From Actinomycetes bacterium (lineage in GTDB: Bacteria; Actinomycetota; Acidimicrobiia; Acidimicrobiales; RAAP-2), in contig JAJYXE010000033.1 in assembly GCA_021791145.1 (NCBI GenBank), positions 1-64,000 on the forward strand: DNA of 64,000 nucleotides, read 5' to 3'. Below are positions 14,922 to 24,473 of this stretch, one piece after another; position 1 is the first letter of the stretch; every line of letters begins with the position of its first letter. The position numbers were made by a program, and so were the translations under genes. The notes below the pieces were generated by a model. It made no database searches and had not been told where the DNA came from. It saw only the letters and a program-made list of their open reading frames with translations.

Positions 14922-17900
14922 GCGCGCCGCGTCGCTCCCGGCGGGCGGCATCGAGGTGGTGAGGAACCCGATCGCGCTCCTGCGTGCCGGCGCGGCGGCA
15001 CCCGGTGCGGTGCTCGGCGCCGCGCTGGGCTCGGGACGCCGCCGCCGCAGGGTGTGGGCGGGCAGCGGCAAGGCGCACATCGAGGTGCGCGGCGTCCACC
15101 GCGCCGGCACGGAGGCGCTCGCTCGTGACGTGGAGCGGGCACTGCACGCCGCCGAAGGCGTGCAGTGGGCGCAGGTCAACGCCCTCACCGGACGCGTCGT
15201 GGTGGCCTTCGATCCTGACGGTCCGTCGGTCGACGACCTCGTCGACGTCGTCGAAGGCGTCGAGGAGGCGCACGAGGTCCAAGAGGAGCGCTTCCCCCGC
15301 GAGCGTCCCGAACATCCCGGGGACGTCGAACCCCTGCGCCGTCAGGCCGTGGCGATCGGTGCCGACGTGGTCGCGCTGGGCGGGAGCGTCTTCGGCCAGG
15401 TCCTGCGCGCGGCCCCCTTCCCCGTCGAGCTCGGCTCGCTCGTCGCGCTGGTCGAGAACGAGCCGAGGGTTCGAGGGCTCCTCGAGCACCACATCGGCGT
15501 CGCGCTCACCGACCTCGGGCTCGGGGTCGCGAGCGCCTTCGCCCAGTCCCTCTCGCAGGGACCGCTCGCCCTCGTGGCCGACATGGCGCACCGGGCGAAC
15601 CAGCTCGGCGAGCTGCAGGCGCACCGCCGTGCGTGGGAGCGCCGGGAGGGGGACCTCTGCGACTCGCCCGACGCCGAGCCCGTGCGTGCGGTGGCCCCGC
15701 CCCCGCGTACCCGGCCGCTCAGGTCCGGTCCCGTCGAGTCCTACGCCGACGCGGCCGCCGCCGTCAGCGTCGCGGGCGTGGGCGCGGTGCTCGCTGCCAC
15801 GAGGAGCCCTCGGCTCGCCGGCGGGGTCGTCACCGCAGGGGTCCCCAAAGCTGCCCGTCACGGGCGCGAGGCGTTCGCCGCGCGCCTCGGGCGCGAGCTG
15901 GCGTCCCGTGACGTCGTCGTGCTCGACAGGACCGCGCTGCGCCGGCTCGACCGCATCGATGCGGTCGTGCTCGACGCCGCCGTCCTGCGGTCCGGTCGGA
16001 TGGTGGTTCGCCGCGTGAGGGTGTTGGACGGCCACGACGCCGCCACGACGACCGACAAGGCGCGCGCGCTCTTCGACCCCACCGCCCCCGACCGCCTCGT
16101 CCGGCGCGGACGGTGGGCGCTCGGGACGCTCGAGGCGGTCGCCGAGGAGCTCCCGGCCGCCTCGGGGGTCCCGGCCGGCGGCCGGGTCGGGCGTCGCGCG
16201 CTGGGCATTGTGGAGTCGGGCCGCCTCGCCGGCGTCGTGGACCTCGAGCCCGAGATCGACCCTTTGGCCCAGCCGCTCGCCGACGCGGTGCGACGCCTGG
16301 GGCTCCGCCTCGTCCTCGCGGGGAAGGCGAGCGGGCTCGGGGAGCGGATCGGAGCCCACGAGGTGGTCGCCGGCGGGACGCTGCTCGCAAGGTCGGTGCG
16401 GTCGCTGCAGGCCGAGGGCCTCGGCGTGCTCCTGGTGTCGGGGGGCCCGGCCCACGGCGCCCTGCGCGCGGCGGACGTCGGGGTCGGCGTCGACGGCCGC
16501 GGGCCGCACCCTCCGTGGGGTGCCTCGCTCGTGACGTCCCCGAGCCTGGCCCAGGCGCACCTGGTCGTCGAGTCGCTGGCGGCGGCGCGTTCGGCCAGCC
16601 GGTGGAGCGTCGGGCTCTCGGCGGCAGGGTTCGCGGCGGGCGCGACGTGGTCCATGCTCGGCCCGCTCTCGAGCGCCTCCCGGCGGGCGGCGGTGCCGGT
16701 CAACGTCGCATCCCTGGCCGCGCAGGCGGCAGGAACGGCAGCAGCGGCTTCCGTCGGGCGGCGGCCCGCCGCGATGCCGGTCGCCGAGGTGGCGTGGCAC
16801 GCCATGAGCCCTGACGCAGTCTTGCGGGCGCTGGGCACGACTCGCCGGGGGCTGGCGATCGCCGAAGCCGCGCGCCGGCACGGGACGACGGCGCCCGCGG
16901 CCCCCGCCCGGACGGGCTTCGGCCGCGCGGTCGTCGCCGAGCTCGCGAACCCGCTGACCCCGGTGATGCTGGTCGGCGCCGGTATGGCGGCCGCCGTGGG
17001 CTCGGTGACCGACGCCGCGCTGGTGGCAGGTGCCACCGCGGCCAACGCGCTGATCGGCGGGGTCCAGCGCGTGCGCGCCGACGTCTCGATCGCCAAGCTG
17101 CTGCAGGCGACGACGGTGCTGGTCGATGTCCGCCGAGGAGGCCGGGTCCTGCCCAGGGAACGGTCCGAGCTCGTCCCGGGTGACCTCTGCGAGCTGAAAG
17201 CCGGCGACGTGGTCCCGGCGGACTGCCGCCTGATCGAGACCGCCGGGTGCGAGATCGACGAGTCAGCCCTGACCGGGGAGTCGCTGCCCGTGGCCAAGCA
17301 GAGCCAGGCCGTCGAGGGCCGAACGCTGGCCGATCGCAGCTGCATGGCCTACGAGGGTTCGGTCGTGATGACCGGGAGCGCCCTCGGAGTCGTGGTCGCC
17401 GTGGGGGACGAGACCGAGGTCGGCCGGACCCTCGCCGGCGCGCCCGAGCCGCCGCCGAGCGGGGTGGAGGCACGGCTGAGCTCGCTCATGAAGGTGACCG
17501 TCCCCGCGTCAGTCGCCAGCGGCGCTGCCGTCGTCGGCCTCGGCCTGCTGCGGGGACGCTCGCCACGCGTCGCGGTGACCTCAGGGGTGAGCCTCACCGT
17601 CGCAGCGGTGCCCGAGGGCCTTCCGCTGCTGGCCACCGTGGCCCAGCTGGCGGCGGCCCGACGACTTGCCCGCCGCGGTGTGCTGGTCCGCAACCCGCGG
17701 ACGATCGAGGCGCTCGGCCGGGTGGAGGTCTTGTGCTTCGACAAGACGGGCACGCTCACCGCCGGCAGGATCGCGCTGCAGAGCGTGTCGGACGGCGTCC
17801 AGGTGCAGAAGCTCACAGAGCTCGCCCCCCGGTGCGAGTACGTCCTCGCGGCGGCGTTGCGAGCCAGTCCGGTGTCGGACACCGAGGGCGACCTTCCCCA

Positions 17901-19350
17901 CGCCACCGATCGAGCGGTCGTCGAGGGCGCGCAGGCCGCCGGGGTGCAGGCGCAAGACGGCCTCGGCGGCTGGACCCTCCTCGGCGAGCTGGCGTTCGAG
18001 CCCTCCCGGGGATACCACGCCGTCGTGGGCGACAGCGCCGTCGGGCCGCGGGTCTCGGTGAAGGGCGCCCCGGAGGTCGTGCTGCCCCGCTGCACCACGT
18101 GGAGGTCGCCCGACGGCCCCGTGGCGCTCGGCCGGCGCGTCCGGGCGTACCTCGACGCGCAGGTGGAGCACTTGGCAGGCCAGGGCCTGCGGGTCCTCGC
18201 CGTCGCGGAGCGGCCGGCCTCTCTCAGCGCGGCCTTGGGTGACGAGCGCATCGCCGGCATGGAGCTGCTCGGCTTCCTCGGACTGGCCGACGGGGTGCGC
18301 CCGACGGCGGCGGCCTCCGTGGCGAGCCTTCGGGCGGCGGGCGTCTCCGTCGTGATGATCACCGGCGACCATCCCTCGACCGCGGCGAGCATCGCCGAGG
18401 AACTGGACATCCTCAACGGCGCAGACGTCATCACCGGGGCGGACATCGACGCCTGGGACGACGATCTCCTCGACGCCGCAGTCGCCGGTGCGACCGTCTT
18501 CGCCCGCGTCACGCCCGAGCAGAAAATGCGGATCGTGCGCGCCTACCAGCGCGTCGGGCGCACGGTCGCCATGACTGGTGACGGCGCCAACGACGCGCCG
18601 GCGATCCGGCTTGCCGACACCGGCATCGCGCTCGGTGGGCACGGGTCTCCGGCTGCGCGGGCAGCGGCGGACCTGGTCGTCCTCGACGATCGCATCGAGA
18701 CGATCACGGACGCGATCGTCGAAGGGCGGGCGATGTGGGCGTCAGTCCGGGACGCGCTCGCGATCCTCGTCGGGGGGAACCTGGGCGAGATTGGCTTCGT
18801 GCTCGGTTCGACGGCCATCTCCGGTGCGTCCCCGCTCGGGGCGCGCCAGCTCCTCTTGGTGAACCTCCTTACCGACATGATGCCTGCGATGACGATCGCC
18901 CTGCGAGCGCCGCCGGGGCGCACCCCCGAGGAGCTCCTCCACGAGGGGCCCGACGCCTCGCTCGGCGGCGCGCTCGCCCGCCAGGTCGCCCTTCGCGCCG
19001 CCGCGACGTCGGCTGGCGCCTTCGGCGCGTGGCTGATGGCACTGCCGACCGGGAGCTCGAGGCGGGCCGGCACCGTCGCGCTCGTCGGGCTGGTCGGCAC
19101 GCAGCTCGGGCAGACGGCGGTCGTCGGGAGAACGAGCCCGCTCGTGCTCGCGTCGACGGCCGCGTCGGCCGGGGTCCTCGTGGCGATCGTCCAGACGCCC
19201 GTGGTGAGCCAGTTCTTCGGCTGCACCCCCATGGGGCCGGTCGGCTGGGGGATCGCCCTGGGCAACGCCGCCGGAGCGACCGCCGCGTCGGTCGCGCTTC
19301 CCTGGGCGGTTCGCCGTCTGACCGAGCATCCGGTCGCGTTGCAGCCGTAG
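14884..19350 (+). CDS. ctpI: CtpI-like P-type cation-transporting ATPase
   Basis: A 1488-residue P-type ATPase of the unusually long mycobacterial CtpI type. A long N-terminal extension includes an HMA-like fold (KAHIEVRGVHRAGTEALARD, then EGVQWAQVNALTGRVVVAFD) and a degenerate ATPase-like stretch. The catalytic half has the actuator motif TGES, the M4 motif VPEGLP, the phosphorylation site DKTGTLT and hinge TGDGANDAPA. The PEGL motif places it nearer Ca/Mg-type pumps than CPx heavy-metal pumps; the ion is unknown. The start is uncertain: GTG 14884 overlaps the small upstream gene by 38 bases, and in-frame GTGs at 14956 and 14959 are alternatives. Confidence 0.85.
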   Translation: MWAWQSPGIVALERAASLPAGGIEVVRNPIALLRAGAAAPGAVLGAALGSGRRRRRVWAGSGKAHIEVRGVHRAGTEALARDVERALHAAEGVQWAQVNALTGRVVVAFDPDGPSVDDLVDVVEGVEEAHEVQEERFPRERPEHPGDVEPLRRQAVAIGADVVALGGSVFGQVLRAAPFPVELGSLVALVENEPRVRGLLEHHIGVALTDLGLGVASAFAQSLSQGPLALVADMAHRANQLGELQAHRRAWERREGDLCDSPDAEPVRAVAPPPRTRPLRSGPVESYADAAAAVSVAGVGAVLAATRSPRLAGGVVTAGVPKAARHGREAFAARLGRELASRDVVVLDRTALRRLDRIDAVVLDAAVLRSGRMVVRRVRVLDGHDAATTTDKARALFDPTAPDRLVRRGRWALGTLEAVAEELPAASGVPAGGRVGRRALGIVESGRLAGVVDLEPEIDPLAQPLADAVRRLGLRLVLAGKASGLGERIGAHEVVAGGTLLARSVRSLQAEGLGVLLVSGGPAHGALRAADVGVGVDGRGPHPPWGASLVTSPSLAQAHLVVESLAAARSASRWSVGLSAAGFAAGATWSMLGPLSSASRRAAVPVNVASLAAQAAGTAAAASVGRRPAAMPVAEVAWHAMSPDAVLRALGTTRRGLAIAEAARRHGTTAPAAPARTGFGRAVVAELANPLTPVMLVGAGMAAAVGSVTDAALVAGATAANALIGGVQRVRADVSIAKLLQATTVLVDVRRGGRVLPRERSELVPGDLCELKAGDVVPADCRLIETAGCEIDESALTGESLPVAKQSQAVEGRTLADRSCMAYEGSVVMTGSALGVVVAVGDETEVGRTLAGAPEPPPSGVEARLSSLMKVTVPASVASGAAVVGLGLLRGRSPRVAVTSGVSLTVAAVPEGLPLLATVAQLAAARRLARRGVLVRNPRTIEALGRVEVLCFDKTGTLTAGRIALQSVSDGVQVQKLTELAPRCEYVLAAALRASPVSDTEGDLPHATDRAVVEGAQAAGVQAQDGLGGWTLLGELAFEPSRGYHAVVGDSAVGPRVSVKGAPEVVLPRCTTWRSPDGPVALGRRVRAYLDAQVEHLAGQGLRVLAVAERPASLSAALGDERIAGMELLGFLGLADGVRPTAAASVASLRAAGVSVVMITGDHPSTAASIAEELDILNGADVITGADIDAWDDDLLDAAVAGATVFARVTPEQKMRIVRAYQRVGRTVAMTGDGANDAPAIRLADTGIALGGHGSPAARAAADLVVLDDRIETITDAIVEGRAMWASVRDALAILVGGNLGEIGFVLGSTAISGASPLGARQLLLVNLLTDMMPAMTIALRAPPGRTPEELLHEGPDASLGGALARQVALRAAATSAGAFGAWLMALPTGSSRRAGTVALVGLVGTQLGQTAVVGRTSPLVLASTAASAGVLVAIVQTPVVSQFFGCTPMGPVGWGIALGNAAGATAASVALPWAVRRLTEHPVALQP

Positions 19351-19401
19351 CGCAGGAGTCGGACGCTCGCCGACGCGGAGGACGTCGTGTCGGCAGCTCC
19401 C

Positions 19402-19453
19402 GTCACGAAGGGGCGTCACGAAGGGGCGTCACGAAGGGGCGTCACGAAGGGGC
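19402..19453. repeat. 13-bp tandem repeat, four copies, spanning the trkA stop
   Basis: Four perfect copies of GTCACGAAGGGGC at 19402, 19415, 19428 and 19441. The first copy on the minus strand contains the last codons and TGA of trkA, so the array duplicates the gene's end into the convergent gap with ctpI. Confidence 0.95.
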
Positions 19454-20137
19454 GTCACTGGCACCCGGCGTTCCCGCGTCGTCGGGGTAGAAGACGCGCT
19501 GGACGCCGTCTTCGCCTCCCGGGCGCGTGATCACGAGCACCCTGTCTCCCACCCGCAGCTGGCGGGCGGCGGTCGTCGGGATCGACCTGCCGTGGCGGAT
19601 GACCGCGGCCGCGAGGTCGTGGCGGTCGAGCCCGAGATCCGTGACCAGGCGCCCCCGGGCTGCCGACGTCGCGCCGACCGTGGCCTCTACGAGGACCAGG
19701 CCGACGGCCGACAGATCGGCCAGGCGGACGGTGCGAGCCGATCCGGTGGCTTCCTCGATGAGGTGCACCAGTGACCCCGCCGACGAGATGGCGGCGTCGA
19801 CCCCCCACGTCTCGTCGAAGAGCCAGCGGTGGCGCTCGTCCTTCACCCGGGCGACGACGCGGGGGAACTCGAGGCGCCGGCGTGCGAGCAGCGAGATGAC
19901 GAGGTTCTCGGGGTCCTGACCGGTGCACGCCACGAGCACGTCCGCGCGGAGCCCTCCCGCCTCCTCGAGGGTCGCGGCGACGGCGGCGTCGCCGACGACG
20001 ACGCCCAGGCCCCGGCCGGCCAGCTGCGCGGCGCGTCCGGGATCGAGGTCGACCAGGGTCACGGTGTTGCCGGCGTCGACCAGGGCGACGGCGACCTGCG
20101 TGCCCACCGTGCCTGCGCCGGCCACCACGATGTTCAT
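19442..20137 (-). CDS. trkA: TrkA-type K+ channel/transport regulator (second of pair)
   Basis: A 231-residue protein with an N-terminal Rossmann TrkA-N (RCK) domain starting MNIVVAGAGTVGTQVAVALV, an acidic nucleotide-ribose site (VTLVDLDP), and a TrkA-C domain near residues 140-220 (VGDRVLVITRPGG). Such proteins bind NAD(H) or ATP and gate K+ transporters. ATG 20137 is preferred over GTG 20146 because GGAGGTGG lies directly before it. It overlaps the preceding trkA stop (ATGA). No TrkH or KtrB pore protein is nearby. The stop codon is embedded in a 13-bp tandem repeat. Confidence 0.88.
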   Translation of the reverse strand: MNIVVAGAGTVGTQVAVALVDAGNTVTLVDLDPGRAAQLAGRGLGVVVGDAAVAATLEEAGGLRADVLVACTGQDPENLVISLLARRRLEFPRVVARVKDERHRWLFDETWGVDAAISSAGSLVHLIEEATGSARTVRLADLSAVGLVLVEATVGATSAARGRLVTDLGLDRHDLAAAVIRHGRSIPTTAARQLRVGDRVLVITRPGGEDGVQRVFYPDDAGTPGASDAPS

Positions 20138-20793
20138 TGCGGCCACCTCCCTCCGAGGAACGAGCGGAGCCGCCCGAGCGAGGCGGCGGCCACGACGAAG
20201 CTCACGACGTCGCCGGTCTGGAGGGTCGCGGTGCCGGCGGGGATCGTGGAGTGCCCGCCCCTGCTGACCTCGACCGCCTGGATCTCTCCGGGCACGTCGA
20301 GCTCGGCCACCTTCCTCCCGGCCAGGTAGTCGGGGACCGGTGCGCGTACGAGCAGCGTCTCGCCGTTGCCGAAGGTGCGCTCGGGCTCGAGGCGGGGGTG
20401 GCGGAGCATCCGGTGCACCCGGTCCACCGTGGTGCGCACCGTGGCGATCATGGTGAGCCCGAGGTCGACCCCAAATTGGGCACGGGCGGGGTCGTCGATG
20501 CGCCCGACGACGTGGGGGACGTGGAAGAGGTCACGCGCCGCACGGGCGACGACGACGTTCGTGGCGTCGCTGGAGCTGACCGCGATCAGCGCCTCGGCGT
20601 CCTCGATGCCCGCGGCCTCGAGGACCTGGCGATCGAGCCCGTCGCCCTCGATGAACTCGCCCCCGAACTCGTCAGGGAGCCTGCGGCGCGACTGTGGATC
20701 GTCGTCGACCACCGAGACGCTGTCGCCCTCGCTGTCGAAGCGGGCGGCGAGGGTGGAGCCGGTCCGGCCGCAGCCGATGATCACCAGGTGCAT
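20134..20793 (-). CDS. trkA: TrkA-type K+ channel/transport regulator (first of pair)
   Basis: A 219-residue TrkA-N plus TrkA-C protein. The Rossmann motif is MHLVIIGCGRTGSTLAARFD with the acidic SVVDDDPQS strand end, and the C-terminal domain includes ETLLVRAPVPDYLAGRKVAE and LQTGDVVSFVV. ATG overlaps the stop of the upstream P-type ATPase by one base (TGATG), and its own stop overlaps the next trkA (ATGA), so all three are one translational unit. This suggests the pair senses ion or redox state in concert with the pump. Confidence 0.88.
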   Translation of the reverse strand: MHLVIIGCGRTGSTLAARFDSEGDSVSVVDDDPQSRRRLPDEFGGEFIEGDGLDRQVLEAAGIEDAEALIAVSSSDATNVVVARAARDLFHVPHVVGRIDDPARAQFGVDLGLTMIATVRTTVDRVHRMLRHPRLEPERTFGNGETLLVRAPVPDYLAGRKVAELDVPGEIQAVEVSRGGHSTIPAGTATLQTGDVVSFVVAAASLGRLRSFLGGRWPQ

Positions 20794-23708
20794 CAGGCCT
20801 CCAGGTCGTGTGCGAGGGCGGTGGAGCGGCTCGGGGCGGTGGGCGGGCCCCCGCCGGAGTGCCCGGAGACGCAGCGGCGCCTCCCGGTACGGCGGTGCGA
20901 CGCCTTGCGCGCCTCGTCGGCGAGGAGGAGCAGCGCACCGAAGCCGGCCAGGACCAGCCAGTCCGAGAGCCGGAGGGGAGCGGTGTGGAAGAGCGCCTGG
21001 AGGGCCGGGACGTAGCTGACGGCCACCGCGATGACCACGTCGACGACGGCCGCGCCGAGGAGGGGCCGGTTCGAGAGCAGCCCGATCCGAAGGACGCTCT
21101 GGCGGTCGCTGCGCACGGCGAACATGTTGAAGAACTGGCTGATGATGATGCCGACCTGGGTCATGGTGAGGGCCTCCCGGTAGGTGGGGTTCGACGAGGT
21201 GAACGCCGAGTAGGGCAGGTGGGCGGAATGGATCCGCCAGAAGAAGGCGAAGACGACGCCGGCCGACTCGATCGTCCCGAGGAACAGGAACCTGCGCACC
21301 ACCTCCCAGGAGAAGAGGTGCTCGGTGGTGGGGCGTGGCGGACGGTCCATGGTGCCGGGCTCGGGCCGTTCGATGCCCAGTGCCATGCCCGGGAGCACGT
21401 CGGAGCCGAGGTCGATCGAGAGCACCTGGAGCGCGTTGATCGGCACCAAGGGGAAGCCGACGAAGACGGCGACGAGGATCGGTGCCAGCTCTGCGAGGTT
21501 GTGGCTGAAGATGTAGGCGAGCATGTGGCGGATGTTCTGGTAGACGGACCGCCCGAGCTCGACGGCCGCGGCGATCGAGGCGAAGGAGTCGTCTAGCAGG
21601 ACCATCACCGCCGCCGCCCGTGCCACGTCGGTGCCGCTGCGTCCCATGGCCACGCCGACGCTCGCCCTCTTCAGCGCGGGCGCGTCGTTGACCCCGTCGC
21701 CGGTGACGGCCACGACCTCGCCCCGGCTCTCGAGCGCCGAGACGATGCGCATCTTGTGCTCGGGGCGCACCCGGGCGAAGATCAGCTGCTCGCCCCCGCC
21801 GAGCAACGACGACAGGGAGTCGTCGTCCATCGCGTCCAGCTCGGCCCCGGTGACCACCCGGGCCGGCCCAGCAGCGATGATGCCCACCCGGCGGGCCACC
21901 GTCTCGGCGGTGAGCCCGTAGTCGCCGGTGACCATGATGATCGCGATCCCCGCACGGTGGCAGGCCTCGACCGCCGCGCTGACCTCGGGTCGCGGCGGGT
22001 CGGCCATCCCGATCAGCCCGAGGAAGCTGAGACCCGACTCGGCGTCGTCCTGGGCCGCCTTCGCGTCGCGCAGCGCCTTGTCGGCGACGGCGAGGACCCG
22101 CAGCCCCTGGTGGGCCATCGCGTCGTTGGCCGCGGCGATCTGCCGGCGCAGCCCGTCGTCGAGCGGCACGGTCCGCCCGTCCCACTCGGCAGAGACGGAG
22201 CGCTCGAGCACGGCCTGCGGGGACCCCTTCACGTGGGCCACGACCCCGTCGGGGGTCCGGTGCAGCGTGGTCATGAGCTTGCGGTCCGGGTCGAAGGGGA
22301 AGACGCCGACGCGCGGCGTCAGCGCGGACTCGGCATCGAGGTCGAGGCCCGCCTTCATGGCCGCCACCACGATGGCTCCCTCGGTGGTGTCGCCGAGCAC
22401 CCGCCAGTCCTCCCGACCCGACGGCGGCAAGATGCGCGCGTCGGTGCACAGCGCACCGGCACGGAGCACCCCGAGGATCGGCTCGGGATCCTCCACTCGA
22501 CCGACCGGCTCGTAGCCCACCCCGCTCACGCGGTGGACGTGGCCCGAGGCGTAGACCTGCTGGGTGGTCATCTCCGCCTTGGTGAGGGTGCCGGTCTTGT
22601 CGGTGCAGATCACCGTCGTGGATCCGAGTGCCTCCACGGCGGCGAGCCGCTTGATGAGCGCCTGGCGCGCCGCCATGCGCCGCACCCCGACGGCGAGGGA
22701 GACCGAGAGGGTGGCAGGGAGCCCCTCGGGCACGAGTGCCACCATCACCGCCAGGGCGAAGACGAAGGAGTCGACCGCGGCGTTGCCGGTGAGGATGCGC
22801 AGGGCGAAGACGAGGGCGCCCACGGCGATGGCGATCGCGGCCACCCGCCGGGCCATGTCGGCGACCTGGCGCTGGAGCGGGCTCGGCTCGGGGGGCTGCT
22901 CGGCGGTCAGCCGGTAGACGCGGCCGATCTCGGTGGCGGTCCCGGTGGCGAAGACGGCGGCCTTGGCGGAGCCGCGCACGACCGAGGTGCCCATGAACAC
23001 GCAGTTGCGGGCGTCGAGCGGCGCCGTGCCGGGCTCCACCGGCTGGTCGGTCCGGCTGACCGGCTGGCTCTCCCCGGTGAGCGCGGCCATGTCGACGGCC
23101 AGCTCGTGGGCTTCGACGACCCGGCCGTCGGCCGGCACGGCGTCGCCGGCTTCGAGCACCACCAGGTCGCCGGGGACCAGCTCGTCGACCCCCAGCTCGG
23201 TGAGCTGTCCGGCGCGCAGCGCCCGGGCGGTGTGGGGCAGCATGCTCTGGAGCGTCTCGGCCGTTCGCTCCGCCGCGTGCTCCTGGGCGAAGCCGATCGC
23301 CGCGTTGAGCACCACGACGGCCAGGATCCCGAACGTGAGCTCGAGGTTGGCCGGGTCGCGCGGGGTGGAGAGCAGGTAGGTGAGGAAGGTGAGCCCCGCT
23401 GCCACCACCAGGATGACGGCGAACATGTTGGTGAACTGGGCCGCGATCTCTGCGAGCACCGGCCGGCGCGGCGGCGGAGGCAGCACGTTGCGACCCGAGG
23501 TGGCCCGGCGCGCGGCGACCGCGTCTTGCGTGAGCCCACGGCGCGAGCTGTCGAGGGCGGCGAGGGCCTCATCGGCGCCGAGAGACGTGAGGGAGCGCGC
23601 CGGGCCTGATGTGCGCCCGGTCGCGCGCCATTCCTCGTCGGTGCCCGTGCCGATCCCGGTGCCGGTGCCCGTGCCACTCCCGGTGCCGGTGCCCGTGCCG
23701 ATCCCCAC
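20793..23708 (-). CDS. P-type cation-transporting ATPase (P2/PacL-like)
   Basis: A 971-residue Ca2+/Na+-type (P2) ATPase. It has a cation-ATPase N-terminal domain (LGADEALAALDSSRRGLTQD), TGES in the actuator, VPEGLPATLSVSLAVG in M4, CTDKTGTLT, VTGDGVNDAPALK and a C-terminal cation-ATPase domain. Transport of Ca2+, Na+ or Mn2+ is possible. The N-terminus begins with a Gly-Thr low-complexity run encoded by a 24-bp repeat; the first usable start is GTG 23708, which sits inside a small palindrome, so the true start is uncertain. It overlaps the downstream trkA and lies in a minus-strand ion cluster. Confidence 0.88.
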   Translation of the reverse strand: MGIGTGTGTGSGTGTGTGIGTGTDEEWRATGRTSGPARSLTSLGADEALAALDSSRRGLTQDAVAARRATSGRNVLPPPPRRPVLAEIAAQFTNMFAVILVVAAGLTFLTYLLSTPRDPANLELTFGILAVVVLNAAIGFAQEHAAERTAETLQSMLPHTARALRAGQLTELGVDELVPGDLVVLEAGDAVPADGRVVEAHELAVDMAALTGESQPVSRTDQPVEPGTAPLDARNCVFMGTSVVRGSAKAAVFATGTATEIGRVYRLTAEQPPEPSPLQRQVADMARRVAAIAIAVGALVFALRILTGNAAVDSFVFALAVMVALVPEGLPATLSVSLAVGVRRMAARQALIKRLAAVEALGSTTVICTDKTGTLTKAEMTTQQVYASGHVHRVSGVGYEPVGRVEDPEPILGVLRAGALCTDARILPPSGREDWRVLGDTTEGAIVVAAMKAGLDLDAESALTPRVGVFPFDPDRKLMTTLHRTPDGVVAHVKGSPQAVLERSVSAEWDGRTVPLDDGLRRQIAAANDAMAHQGLRVLAVADKALRDAKAAQDDAESGLSFLGLIGMADPPRPEVSAAVEACHRAGIAIIMVTGDYGLTAETVARRVGIIAAGPARVVTGAELDAMDDDSLSSLLGGGEQLIFARVRPEHKMRIVSALESRGEVVAVTGDGVNDAPALKRASVGVAMGRSGTDVARAAAVMVLLDDSFASIAAAVELGRSVYQNIRHMLAYIFSHNLAELAPILVAVFVGFPLVPINALQVLSIDLGSDVLPGMALGIERPEPGTMDRPPRPTTEHLFSWEVVRRFLFLGTIESAGVVFAFFWRIHSAHLPYSAFTSSNPTYREALTMTQVGIIISQFFNMFAVRSDRQSVLRIGLLSNRPLLGAAVVDVVIAVAVSYVPALQALFHTAPLRLSDWLVLAGFGALLLLADEARKASHRRTGRRRCVSGHSGGGPPTAPSRSTALAHDLEA
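23641..23706. repeat. 24-bp repeat encoding a Gly-Thr run
   Basis: Two and three-quarter units of a 24-bp sequence built on the hexamers GGTGCC and GGTGCC/CGTGCC, each ending in CCACTCCC or CCGATCCC. It encodes the GTGTGTGS-like N-terminus of the P-type ATPase. A CCACAC/GTGTGG hairpin with a four-base loop follows at about 23705-23720. Confidence 0.8.
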
Positions 23709-23797
23709 ACCGCAGTGTGGATCCCGACACGGTCGTCCGGCCAGGGCCGAAAGCCCGCGAACGCGCGGGAGGTGGGGCGGCCAAGGCGAAGGTGGAA

Positions 23798-23856
23798 GCC
23801 GGCGAGCACGCCGCTCAGGAGCCGGCGAGCACGCCGCTCAGACGTCGGCGAGCACC
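23798..23856. repeat. 23-bp tandem repeat copying the end of the PhoU-like gene
   Basis: Near-identical 23-bp units at 23798-23820 and 23821-23843, plus a diverged partial unit at 23844-23856 inside the gene. On the minus strand each unit holds GTGCTCGCCGG followed by a TGA, copying the terminal VLA codons and stop. Confidence 0.9.
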
Positions 23857-24473
23857 ACGTACCACAGGCGGTCCGCGACCGCCTCCAGGCGGTCCGCCGC
23901 CCGTGCGTACGGCCGGTAGAGCTCGCGGCCGATCACGGCCGCCTGGAGGTCCTCCGACAGGTAGACGTCGGCGATGGCGTCCCGGTACCGCCGCACCACC
24001 GTCCGGGCCTGTGCCCTCGCCCGATCGGCGGCGACCCCCGCCTTGTCGAAGTCGTGGCGGAGGTTCGCGAACCCGTCCACCAGCGCCATCATGCCGGCGT
24101 GGAGATGTCCGGCCATCAGCGCAGCATGCTGGTCGGGCTTCCACGCGAGCGCCTCGGCCTCGACGGCGATGTCCCGGACCGCGTTCACGACCCGGTCGCA
24201 TCGCTCCGAGAGGATGTAGAGGTCTTCCTGGTCGATCGGGGTTGCGAGCGCTGAGCGCAGCGCGGCCAGGAGCGTCCGGCGTGCCTCGTCCGCCCGGTGC
24301 TCGAGTGTCGTGAGGGTTGCACCGCCGTCCCCGCCCCCCTCGGACCACTCGAGGAACGCGGCGGTGGCCGCCGTGCTGATCTCGCCCTGCGCCACGAGCA
24401 GCCCGACGACGTCGGGCGCCGCCTCCAGGAAGATCCGCCGGAACCTGTGGTGCCGCCCCTGCTTCGCGCTCAC
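23838..24473 (-). CDS. PhoU-like/DUF47 protein, PiT partner
   Basis: A 211-residue, mostly helical protein of the PhoU-like DUF47 family: FRRIFLEAAPDVVGLLVAQG, LEHRADEARRTLLAALRSAL, ATPIDQEDLYILSERCDRVV and a late helix with LWYVVLADV. DUF47 proteins are commonly encoded with PiT phosphate transporters and modulate them. The GTG start overlaps the PiT stop by four bases (GTGA). The end of the gene is repeated downstream as a 23-bp array. Confidence 0.88.
   Translation of the reverse strand: MSAKQGRHHRFRRIFLEAAPDVVGLLVAQGEISTAATAAFLEWSEGGGDGGATLTTLEHRADEARRTLLAALRSALATPIDQEDLYILSERCDRVVNAVRDIAVEAEALAWKPDQHAALMAGHLHAGMMALVDGFANLRHDFDKAGVAADRARAQARTVVRRYRDAIADVYLSEDLQAAVIGRELYRPYARAADRLEAVADRLWYVVLADV

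Noticed and set aside
19402..19453. Possible CRISPR array
   Set aside because: Units are 13 bp, contiguous and without spacers; no cas genes.
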